DNA from: Pedobacter miscanthi
GTDB taxonomy: Bacteria > Bacteroidota > Bacteroidia > Sphingobacteriales > Sphingobacteriaceae
DNA: 64,000 bases
NCBI RefSeq assembly: GCF_003315595.1
Contig: NZ_QNQU01000011.1
Span: 124,001-188,000 of the forward strand
Direction of reading: 5' to 3'
Under the pieces are notes generated by a model, which made no database searches, had not been told where the DNA came from, and worked only from the letters and a program-made list of their open reading frames with translations. Below, piece after piece: positions 24,940 to 32,184 of this stretch; within the stretch, counting starts at the first letter, position 1; every line of letters begins with the position of its first letter. Made by a program: the position numbers and the translations under genes.

Positions 24940-25058
24940 ACCCTGAAATAAATTCAGGATGACGATTATGGGTAAACTAAAACGTGTCGTCATCTTGACC
25001 GAAACAAAGCGGAGCGCCCGCCTGCATCGGGCAGGGAGAGATCTATCTTGAGACAGAT
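24940..25058. repeat. REP-like repeats
   Basis: Contains gaccctgaaataaattcaggatgacgat (compare 13185) and gtcgtcatcttgaccgaa...gcatcgggcagggagagatctatc. The latter half recurs at 25549-25607. Confidence 0.75.
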
Positions 25059-25168
25059 TAATGTTGGTCCGGATTTGCAATCCGGATCTTTGAACTTTGG
25101 ATTATAATCCATTTATAAGAATTACAAATCCTTTACTATTAAATCGGGATTACAAATCCCGACTAACC
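25058..25168 (+). repeat. Hairpin-ended ~110-bp element, copy 1
   Basis: It begins with TCCGGATT-tgc-AATCCGGA and ends with TCGGGATT-aca-AATCCCGA. The two ends are imperfect inverted copies of each other (GTTgGTCcGGATTTGcAATCC against GTTaGTCgGGATTTGtAATCC). It is non-coding and MITE/REP-like. Copy 2 at 25435-25546 differs at only a few positions. Confidence 0.85.
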
Positions 25169-25226
25169 CGAAGTCTGGATATAGATAATATCAATCCCGT
25201 TTTGTTAATTCAGAACGGGATTTTTT
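25168..25226 (+). repeat. 59-bp direct repeat with terminator, copy 2
   Basis: Exact copy of 24786-24844, fused directly to the end of the hairpin element. It contains a second functional-looking terminator hairpin (25193-25201 with 25214-25222). Confidence 0.88.
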
Positions 25227-25434
25227 ATTGCGAAAATGCGTCAATCGAGAGATTAAAGCTAAAATTTTAACTCATTTATTTTTTTTTGGAAAGCAGGTAC
25301 AGTGGTTCTTAGGCTGGGGTTGGTCCCGCTAATGCTACTGCTGGTTTAGAAAAAAACCAGCATCCGCGTATATCGGGTTTAATTAACGTAGGCTTGTTCA
25401 ATAAAATTAGAATGTTTTGCCTCGAACTGTTGAT

Positions 25435-25546
25435 TTAATGTTGGTCCGGATTTGCAATCCGGATCTTTGAACTTTGGATTTATAATCCATTTATAAGGAT
25501 TACAAATTCTTTACTATTAAATCGGGATTACAAATCCCGACTAACC
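25435..25546 (+). repeat. Hairpin-ended ~110-bp element, copy 2
   Basis: Same orientation as copy 1, with a 1-bp length difference (ggattt against ggatt) and a few substitutions. It carries both terminal hairpins. Confidence 0.85.
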
Positions 25547-25548
25547 TG

Positions 25549-25645
25549 AAGCAAAGCGAAGCGCCCGCCTGCATCGGGCAGGGAGAGATCTACCCTCGAG
25601 ACAGATTTCCCGAATACGTTATACTATGCTCGAAATGACGGCATG
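25549..25645. repeat. REP-like repeats
   Basis: Contains gaagcaaagcgaagcgcccgc and tgcatcgggcagggagagatc (compare 25004-25050), then a degenerate segment around ctatgctcgaaatgacgg. Confidence 0.75.
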
Positions 25646-25655
25646 GATACGAAGA

Positions 25656-26099
25656 TTAGCTCTTCTCAAACTCATACCCACAATCGTAACAATGGTTACA
25701 TTTATTGGCTTTAATCGGAGTGGTAAATGTTAAAAAAGCGAGTATAGTAGCCCAAAGGCTGTATTTTTTCCCGGTTGCCATTCCATAACCTACATTCTTT
25801 GATCCACATTTTGGACAGACTGCATGTTCTTGCGTTGGCTCTTCCTCATCAATGAGCTCTTCAGGTGACTCTGGACCTAAACTATTATCTTCCGCCAGCA
25901 AATGATTAATGGCTTCTACATCCCGTTCAAAAACAATCAGTTTTACGCCACCAATGGCCTGATTATAAAGTGGATTTAGGGTAGCTACATTTTCATCAGC
26001 CAGGAAACAGGCAAAACCACTGTCTTCCAGTTTGGCTTTAATAATATTCGCCTCCATGGGATTATAAAAAGTGCTGTAAACAACGGTTTTATCGTTCAT
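25656..26099 (-). CDS. DUF2007 domain protein with C-terminal zinc ribbon
   Basis: This 147-residue cytoplasmic protein has an N-terminal DUF2007 (putative signal-transducing) domain: VYSTFYNPMEANIIKAKLEDSGFACFL and GGVKLIVFERDVEAINHLL. An acidic linker (about 75-90) follows, then a C-terminal zinc ribbon with CPKCGSKNVGYG and CNHCYDCGYEFE. The ribbon's four paired cysteines suggest metal binding. Role is unknown; DUF2007 proteins are thought to bind ligands or act in signalling, but this is not established. It is a single gene, flanked by repeat-filled gaps. Confidence 0.82.
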   Translation of the reverse strand: MNDKTVVYSTFYNPMEANIIKAKLEDSGFACFLADENVATLNPLYNQAIGGVKLIVFERDVEAINHLLAEDNSLGPESPEELIDEEEPTQEHAVCPKCGSKNVGYGMATGKKYSLWATILAFLTFTTPIKANKCNHCYDCGYEFEKS

Positions 26100-26252
26100 G
26101 ATGTTAATTTAGAAAAAAAAATGTTCCCGCAGATTTAAAATGATAAAAAACGCAGATTCATTGAAGATGTTAGCATTGAAATATTTGAATGGGAATAATA
26201 CAACAGATAAACGTTTGGTGTTTTCTATGCATCCATGGCTAGAATGAGAGCG

Positions 26253-27590
26253 CTACTTCTTCAAAAATTCCTGCCACCAATAGCCCGAATCTTTAATGGT
26301 GCGCTGTTGCGTTTTAAAATCATTATAAATCAGGCCAAACCTTGCGGTAAAGCCTTCAGCCCATTCAAAATTGTCCATTAACGTCCAGGCCATATAACCG
26401 GTAACATTTACACCTTCGTTTTTAAGTTTTAGCAACGCTTCGAGGTAAAGTTTAAAATATTCGATCCGCTCAGGGTCCTCTACCCTACCATTGGCCAGTT
26501 TATCGTGGTAAGCAGCTCCGTTTTCGGTAATGATGATATTTTTCACATTTGGGTAAGCCGCAAACTGTTTTACGATATTATAAAAACTATCGGCATTAAT
26601 TTCCCAGCCCATTGCGGTATGTGGCTTTTTACGGCTTTTGGCCTTTACCTCCCAGGCCTGGATTACCGGGATAAAGGCATTGTATTTTACCACCAAGGGA
26701 AAATAATTCTGAAGGCCGATAAAATCAAAATCGAATTTCATCCGCTCCTGAAGCCGCCAGGTACCATATTCGATCTGAAACTTTTCAAGCAGATCCCAAC
26801 CTGCTGTCGGGAAACCCATTCCTTGTGTAGGCTCTATAAACAAGCGGTTCATTAAGCAGTCTACGCGTTTTGCTGCAAGAATATCGTTATCGCTCTGGGT
26901 ATTCGGTATAATTTCTGAACAGGAATAGGTGGTACCAATATTGGCTTTGCTAATTTCAGCACGCAAAATTTTTCCGCCTTCGGCCTGTGCCAAAGCGGTA
27001 TGTAAAACTGCCGGAAAAAAATTGCTCAGGCCTGTTTTACCAGGCGCATGTACGCCCAGCATATAACCGAGAGAAGTATAACCGAATGGTTCGTTCAAAA
27101 CAATCCAGTTTTTCACTTTATCGCCGTATTCTAATGCACAGATACTTACAAAAGCATTAAAGGCAGCATTGATGCTAAAACTGGTCCAACCACCTTCATC
27201 TTCCAAGGCCTGGGGTAGATCCCAGTGATAAAGGGTAATATAAGGTGTAATTCCGTTTGATAAACATTCATCAATGAGGTTATGGTAAAACCTGACACCT
27301 TCCTGGTTGATTTCTCCCCTGCCTGCTGGTAAAATCCGCGACCAGGCAATGGAAAACCTGAACACTTTAAAGCCCAAAAGTTTAACAAGCGCCACATCTT
27401 CGGTGTACCGGTGGTAAAAATCGCAGGCGGGATCCAGTTTATGGTTTTTCTTTATTTTCCCGTTTTTTGCAGTGAAGGTATCCCAAATGGAAGGACCTTT
27501 ACCGTATTGGGTTGCTGTTCCCTCTATCTGGGCGGCAGCAGTAGCCACTCCCCACAGAAAATCCTGACCAAAATCGCTCGCATTAATCAT
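26253..27590 (-). CDS. Beta-glucosidase, GH1
   Basis: This retaining beta-glycosidase has 445 residues. It starts with the GH1 N-terminus DFLWGVATAAAQIEG, has the acid/base glutamate at 167 in VLNEP and the nucleophile in IIITENGAAYHD (about 356), plus the aglycone-side WTLMDNFEWAEG near the C-terminus. No signal peptide is visible, so it probably works on imported disaccharides or glycosides in the cytoplasm. It lies downstream of the DUF1501/DUF1553 operon in the same direction but is separated by a 503-bp gap holding a 21-bp repeat array. Coregulation is possible but not shown. Confidence 0.93.
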   Translation of the reverse strand: MINASDFGQDFLWGVATAAAQIEGTATQYGKGPSIWDTFTAKNGKIKKNHKLDPACDFYHRYTEDVALVKLLGFKVFRFSIAWSRILPAGRGEINQEGVRFYHNLIDECLSNGITPYITLYHWDLPQALEDEGGWTSFSINAAFNAFVSICALEYGDKVKNWIVLNEPFGYTSLGYMLGVHAPGKTGLSNFFPAVLHTALAQAEGGKILRAEISKANIGTTYSCSEIIPNTQSDNDILAAKRVDCLMNRLFIEPTQGMGFPTAGWDLLEKFQIEYGTWRLQERMKFDFDFIGLQNYFPLVVKYNAFIPVIQAWEVKAKSRKKPHTAMGWEINADSFYNIVKQFAAYPNVKNIIITENGAAYHDKLANGRVEDPERIEYFKLYLEALLKLKNEGVNVTGYMAWTLMDNFEWAEGFTARFGLIYNDFKTQQRTIKDSGYWWQEFLKK

Positions 27591-28093
27591 TGTTTACCAA
27601 TTAATTGCCATAAGTTGCAAGTTTAATATTAACAAATCATTAACAACGAATAGAAAACGATTTTTGTCTGGGGCAGACCTCTTTGAATTATTAAAAGGGC
27701 TTGCTATTAAGCCTTGCGCTTCCTTTTTTAAAGCTAAAAGTTTATTTCATTTACCGCTGTGTTTTATCGCGTCACCAGAAAGCTTATTCTTTTAGCCCCC
27801 GGGCCTGATCATTTCACCTAAATGCCTAAACGTTTTACCCTGGCACCTAATCTTTTGACCTAAAAGCTTATTCTTTTAACTTCAGCGCTTAATTTTTTAT
27901 CCCCGGAACCTAATCGTTTAACCGGTAGGCTTAAAAATTTAACCTAAAAGCCTAAACATTTGACCTAAAAGATTAAACATTTACCAAAAAGGCCTGATCT
28001 CTTCACCTTCGGGCCTGATTAACTGATCTCACCGCTTAAATATTTAACCTAAAAGCATGATTGTTCAATCGAATAGCTTAATGGTTCCCCTTA
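27591..28093. other. 503-bp gap largely occupied by a 21-bp degenerate array
   Basis: The first ~140 bp (27591-27735) are AT-rich and unique and should hold the GH1 promoter. From about 27735 to 28090 the DNA is the array described in the next entry. No gene is seen, because stop codons recur in every frame through the array. Confidence 0.7.
27735..28090. repeat. Degenerate 21-bp tandem repeat array, about 16 units
   Basis: Typical units are cctaaatgcctaaacgttt-ta, cctaaaagcttattctttt-aa, ccccggaacctaatcgttt-aa, ccggtaggcttaaaaattt-aa and cctaaaagcctaaacattt-ga. Most units are exactly 21 bp; a few are 18-24. Each unit has a pyrimidine start CC, a central GCYTAA and an end TTTRA. The middle is the most regular part. 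Units vary strongly, so the array is old or maintained under loose constraint. Confidence 0.8.
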
Positions 28094-29488
28094 TTAAGGT
28101 GCTTTAACCACTACAGTATCTTGCGCCAGCATCGGCACGCTATAATTGCCGGTATCTAAACTGGTTTTAGGCAATAGTCTTTTTATTGCGGCCAGATCGG
28201 TCTTACTGATATGGGTTTGGTACAGATAAAGAAATTTTAAATTTTTAAGTTTCTTTAGTTCGGTTATACCTTTAAAGCTCACTTTAGTTCCGACCAGACT
28301 TAGCGACTGAAGCTGATCTAAATCTTTTAATTGTGCTAAACCTGCATCTGTTATGGCGGTGTTATTCAGGCTTAAACGGGAGAGATTTTTGCAACCTTTA
28401 ATGGCAGCTAAGGCTTGATCGTTTACCTTACTGTTTTCCAGCTTAAGCCAGAGGAGTTGTTTATCGATTGATTTGAGAAGAGCTAAAACGTCTTTATCCA
28501 TCGATTGTGCATTAACGAAATTTGCCGACAGGTAATTAGTATTCTGCGCAACAGGCACTACAATAATTCCCGCTTCTGCCAGTTTTTTCAAAACTTTATC
28601 ATCGGCAGCCGAAACCTCTTCTGCCGCGATTTCACTATTTTTAACTTCCCCCTCTGCATTTTCGCCTTTTTGCAAACCGGCTAATACAGGCTTAATTTCA
28701 GCTGTTTGCGGGAGATCCTTAAATTTCTTTTTAAAATCAGCATCATTATTAATCCACCATTTCAGCAAAGCAATTTCATTGGTTGTAAGCTGGGGTTTTT
28801 CTTTAGGTGCCATGTGGTCTTCATCATTTAAGGGCAGTAAAATGCGTTTAATCAACTCACTTTCATCGGCTTTTCCTTTTACAAGTGTAGGCCCGTTTTC
28901 TCCACCTTTTAAAATATAGGCTTCCTGATCGAGCCGAAGTTTGCCCTTTTGTTTTTCGCTACCGTGACAACTGTAACAACGGTTTTTCAAAAGTGGCTGA
29001 ATTGCATTCTGGTAAACAAAAGCTTCCTGTACATTGGGAATAGGCGGAATAGCTGAACCGTCTTTGGCAGCACCTGATTTTAGGGGAGCGGTTAAATAAT
29101 CAGATCCATGGGTTAAAGAACCGCCTAAATGACCGGTAACAGATATTAAAATGGCAAGAAGGGTAGCAAATGCCCCCAAAATAGCCTTCGACTGGACCTT
29201 TTTATAAATTACCGATAAAATAACCGATAAAATGGCCACACTAATACCCATCCATTGGTGGTTACTCACTAAATCACCTTCATAATCGCCGCTATTGGCC
29301 AAAAAATACCCTGTGAAACACGAAATTATTGCACTCAATGCCCCAAAAAGTAACATGAGCGGTATTGCAGGTTTTAGGCCGGCAAATTTCGCCTTAAAGG
29401 ACAAAAGGATACAGATACAGGCCAATATTAAAATCCCGATGGGCAGGTGGACAAAAACCGGATGGAAACGGCCAAAAAATTCTAACAT
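28094..29488 (-). CDS. Membrane cytochrome: DUF2231 + c-type heme (PSCyt1) + leucine-rich repeats
   Basis: This 464-residue multidomain protein has four N-terminal membrane helices (about 8-30, 38-63, 75-96, 100-122). Histidines in HPVFVHLPIG, NHQWMG and GHLGGSLTHG could bind heme b. A periplasmic cytochrome domain follows, with one CYSCH heme-c site near 170 and the planctomycete-type extension CHGSEKQKGKLRLD. After a variable acidic linker come leucine-rich repeats (about 330-440, e.g. LSRLSLNNTAITDAGLAQL). A role in passing electrons from a periplasmic oxidation into the membrane is inference. It is the last gene of the operon and starts 2 bp after the isomerase gene stop. Confidence 0.85.
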   Translation of the reverse strand: MLEFFGRFHPVFVHLPIGILILACICILLSFKAKFAGLKPAIPLMLLFGALSAIISCFTGYFLANSGDYEGDLVSNHQWMGISVAILSVILSVIYKKVQSKAILGAFATLLAILISVTGHLGGSLTHGSDYLTAPLKSGAAKDGSAIPPIPNVQEAFVYQNAIQPLLKNRCYSCHGSEKQKGKLRLDQEAYILKGGENGPTLVKGKADESELIKRILLPLNDEDHMAPKEKPQLTTNEIALLKWWINNDADFKKKFKDLPQTAEIKPVLAGLQKGENAEGEVKNSEIAAEEVSAADDKVLKKLAEAGIIVVPVAQNTNYLSANFVNAQSMDKDVLALLKSIDKQLLWLKLENSKVNDQALAAIKGCKNLSRLSLNNTAITDAGLAQLKDLDQLQSLSLVGTKVSFKGITELKKLKNLKFLYLYQTHISKTDLAAIKRLLPKTSLDTGNYSVPMLAQDTVVVKAP

Positions 29489-29489
29489 T

Positions 29490-30431
29490 TTACCGGTACC
29501 TCTTTCTTAATAAATTCATCATATAAACATTTATTGCCCATTGATCTGCAACCGGCTGACGGGTGTATGGCAAAGTTGGCATATAATCTGCCGGGCCGAA
29601 TTCGGTAAGGATGGTCATCCGCTCGCCGTTTTTCTTTTTGCGTTCGATTACCTTGTCCCACCAGGCCAAATGGGCTTCTACTACTTTTGTCCATTCTGGT
29701 GCACGTGGATCGTTTACCTGCGGTCCTTCGGGATGCCCAACACGGGAGTGGATATGATCTGTTTTTTCTAAAATAAAATCGATGGTTTGTTTCTGATCGG
29801 CCAGCAAACTTTCATGCACATTACACCAGTGCGAAATATCCAGGGTAAACCTGATCTCCGGATTTTTTTCCGCAAAATTCCTGGCAACGGGTGCGGCAAA
29901 CATCATGCGGCTACGGTGGGTTTCGTGATAAATCGGTATCCCCGACGATTTTCTTTTGGCGGTTACATAATCGATAAACTGTTTGTTCTCTTCGTATGTA
30001 AAATAATCCTTCCCCGAATGGCAATTGATATAAACGGGTTTTTGATAAGTATTGGCGCAAATGGCATCTAAACTTTTCTTAAAAGAAGCCAAATGCTCTG
30101 CAATATTCGATTGCGAGCCGGCACATAAAAAACCTACTTTCAGTTTGTATTTCTTAACGGCATCGAAAAGTTCTTTCACAGCTTTCTCTTCGCCCGGCCA
30201 CCATACTTCGATCCCTTCATAACCCTCTTTTTTGGCAGCGGCACAAAACTCGTCCCTTGTTCCCTCAAAACCCCAATCGGTCTGCATAAATAATAATTCG
30301 TAACCTGCTTTGGCCATTACATTTTTAAGAGTATTGGCGCTGATGTCCTGTATTGGGCTTAATAGCGAGGCGGCCGTTACAACCGCAGTATTTTGTAAAA
30401 ATTTTCTTCTTGTCTGGTTCATTTGGTTCAC
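29490..30431 (-). CDS. Exported sugar phosphate isomerase/epimerase-like TIM barrel
   Basis: This 313-residue protein has a twin-arginine signal (TRRKFLQNTAVVTAASLL) and therefore probably folds in the cytoplasm before export. The mature part is an AP-endonuclease-2/xylose-isomerase-like TIM barrel: EGIEVWWPGEE, FLCAGSQSN, NCHSGKDYFT, YHETHRSR, FTLDISHW and a C-terminal ILTEFGP. Metal-binding residues (E, D, H) are plausible in these motifs. The substrate is unknown, probably a sugar or oxidised sugar. The gene lies between the DUF1501 and DUF2231 genes. Confidence 0.85.
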   Translation of the reverse strand: MNQMNQTRRKFLQNTAVVTAASLLSPIQDISANTLKNVMAKAGYELLFMQTDWGFEGTRDEFCAAAKKEGYEGIEVWWPGEEKAVKELFDAVKKYKLKVGFLCAGSQSNIAEHLASFKKSLDAICANTYQKPVYINCHSGKDYFTYEENKQFIDYVTAKRKSSGIPIYHETHRSRMMFAAPVARNFAEKNPEIRFTLDISHWCNVHESLLADQKQTIDFILEKTDHIHSRVGHPEGPQVNDPRAPEWTKVVEAHLAWWDKVIERKKKNGERMTILTEFGPADYMPTLPYTRQPVADQWAINVYMMNLLRKRYR

Positions 30432-30490
30432 TTGTTCATTAGTCGTTTGTTCATTGGTAACTGCAAACTGCCAACTGAAAACTGGATATG
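30427..30490. repeat. Heptad tract (tgttcat, aactgaa types)
   Basis: The sequence runs ttggttc-acttgtt-cattagt-cgtttgt-tcattgg-taactgc-aaactgc-caactga-aaactgg, 7-bp steps with drift between motifs. The aactgcaa/aactgaaa heptads also occur in the deacetylase gene. Confidence 0.7.
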
Positions 30491-30570
30491 GTTAATCGGT
30501 TAATTGTATAAATTGGTTAACTGTCGTGATACGTCGAACATGTGCCAACCGCTCATCGCTTATCCATTAC

Positions 30571-30600
30571 AGATCCTTCGCTCATGCTCAGGATGACAAC
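30571..30600. repeat. REP-like fragment
   Basis: agatccttcgctcatgctcaggatgaca matches 12990-13012 and 59880-59910. Confidence 0.65.
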
Positions 30601-30620
30601 TGTGCTGAGAATTGCTTAGC

Positions 30621-30655
30621 TTCGGACTGCGGACCCCGGACTGCGGACTTCCGAC
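30621..30655. repeat. Five exact-phase heptads (NNCGGAC)
   Basis: ttcggac-tgcggac-cccggac-tgcggac-ttccgac. Read on the other strand this is the AGTCCGN family of 24759 and 47371. Confidence 0.8.
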
Positions 30656-30661
30656 TTTAAA

Positions 30662-32173
30662 CTAAGCAACAACCTCCCTGATAACTTTCCCCGCCACATC
30701 GGTTAACCTGAACGGCCGGCCCTGAAATGGATAGGTAAACTGTTCGTGGTCGAAGCCCAATTGATTTAAAATGGTCGCCTGAATATCAAAAGCATCAACT
30801 TTGCCGCTAATGGCACTGTAACCGATTTCATCGGTTTCGCCGTGCGTAAAACCTTTTTTAATGCCACCTCCGGCCATCCAGATGGTAAATGCTTCGGTAT
30901 GGTGATCTCTTCCCTTAAACGGATTCTGAATCCCATTGCGGTTTTCCATCATAGGCGTACGGCCAAATTCGCCGCCCCAAACTACCAGTGTTTCTTCCAG
31001 TAATCCGCGTTGTTTTAAATCGAGCAATAAGGCGGTTATTGGCCTGTCGATGCTTCTGCATTTATTTTTCAAGCCGATATTTAGCGAATTATTCGGATTA
31101 TCACCATGTGCATCCCATCCCCAATCGAACAATTGAATGTAACGTACTCCTTTTTCTACCAGTTTTCGGGCTAGCAGCACATTATTGGCAAAACAGGCTT
31201 TTCCGGGCTGTGTGCCATACATTTCGTGTATGTAAGCTGGTTCATCATTAATGTTCATTACTTCAGGGGCAGATATCTGCATGCGGTAAGCCATTTCATA
31301 CTGGGCAATCCGCGATAAAATTTCGGGATCGTTATATTCCTGGTATTGCTGCTCATTGGCTTTATTTATCGCTTCGATGGAGGCTTTTCTCAAATCCCTG
31401 TTCATTCCTTCAGGGTCTTTAATAAACAATACCGGATCACCTTCACTTCGGCATTGCACGCCCTGATATACTGAGGGTAAAAAGCCACTTCCCCAAACAC
31501 TTTTACCAGCATCAGGGAAACTTCCTCCACTGGTTAATACCACATAACCCGGCAGGTTCTGGTTTTCGGATCCTAAACCATAGGTTACCCAGCTGCCCAT
31601 ACTCGGCCTCCCCAGGCGCGGCGATCCGGTATGCACCAGTAATTGAGCCGGTGCATGGTTAAACTGATCGGTTTTTACGGCTTTTAAAAAGGTTACTTCA
31701 TCAACCAGGGTTGAAAAATGGGGCAGGTTATCACTTACCAAAGAACCAGACTGACCATGTTTGGCAAAAGTAGCCTGCGGACCAAGCATTTTAGGAACTC
31801 CTGTTATAAAAGCAAATTTTTTACCTGCCAGCAATGATGGCGGACAATCCTGTCCATCCATTTTCATCAGTTCGGGTTTAAAATCGAATAATTCGAGTTG
31901 CGATGGCGCTCCGGCCATGTGCAGATAAATTACACTTTTAGCCTTACCAACCAGCGGAGGTGATTTAGGTAATAAAGGATGTGCAGGATCGTAGGCAATT
32001 TTAGTTTGTTTACCGGAAAAAAGATTACCGCAGCTACCTAAAAGCGACCCCATGGCCAAAGCACCAAGGCCCATGGCACTTTCCTTTAAAAAATGCCGTC
32101 TGGAATGTAACCTTGCATTTGCTTCGTGTGCTTCTTTAATTAACCGATGTGCGTTTAATTCGTCTCTTGTCAT
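30662..32173 (-). CDS. DUF1501 family Tat-exported protein
   Basis: This 503-residue protein has a twin-arginine signal (SRRHFLKESAMGLGALAMGSLLGSCG). The cysteine at the end of the signal suggests a lipoprotein or cleavage near it. The DUF1501 domain belongs to the alkaline-phosphatase/sulfatase-like fold (MAGAPSQLELFDFKPEL, FGRTPMMENRNGIQNPFKGRDHHTEAFTIWMAGGGIKKG). Characterised members are few and the reaction is not known. It is always found with a DUF1549/DUF1553 cytochrome gene in planctomycetes and many Bacteroidota. Here it follows that gene by 11 bp. Confidence 0.9.
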   Translation of the reverse strand: MTRDELNAHRLIKEAHEANARLHSRRHFLKESAMGLGALAMGSLLGSCGNLFSGKQTKIAYDPAHPLLPKSPPLVGKAKSVIYLHMAGAPSQLELFDFKPELMKMDGQDCPPSLLAGKKFAFITGVPKMLGPQATFAKHGQSGSLVSDNLPHFSTLVDEVTFLKAVKTDQFNHAPAQLLVHTGSPRLGRPSMGSWVTYGLGSENQNLPGYVVLTSGGSFPDAGKSVWGSGFLPSVYQGVQCRSEGDPVLFIKDPEGMNRDLRKASIEAINKANEQQYQEYNDPEILSRIAQYEMAYRMQISAPEVMNINDEPAYIHEMYGTQPGKACFANNVLLARKLVEKGVRYIQLFDWGWDAHGDNPNNSLNIGLKNKCRSIDRPITALLLDLKQRGLLEETLVVWGGEFGRTPMMENRNGIQNPFKGRDHHTEAFTIWMAGGGIKKGFTHGETDEIGYSAISGKVDAFDIQATILNQLGFDHEQFTYPFQGRPFRLTDVAGKVIREVVA

Positions 32174-32184
32174 AACCGATCCAC

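Larger units (their letters stand above)
24759..25655. other. 897-bp gap built from repeats
   Basis: No gene is seen. In order: a heptad tract (24759-24797), a terminator, REP-like sequence (24940-25058), hairpin-ended element copy 1 (25058-25168), a second copy of the terminator block (25168-25226), 200 bp of unique AT-rich sequence, element copy 2 (25435-25546) and more REP-like sequence (25549-25645). Confidence 0.8.

Noticed and set aside
27735..28090. CRISPR array in the repeat-filled gap upstream of GH1
   Set aside because: Units are about 21 bp and contiguous, with no conserved repeat separated by unique spacers and no cas genes nearby.
27735..28090. Protein-coding heptapeptide repeat on the minus strand
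   Set aside because: One minus frame of the consensus unit reads QMFRLLG without stop, but many units give TAA or TGA in the same frame, so no long reading frame exists.
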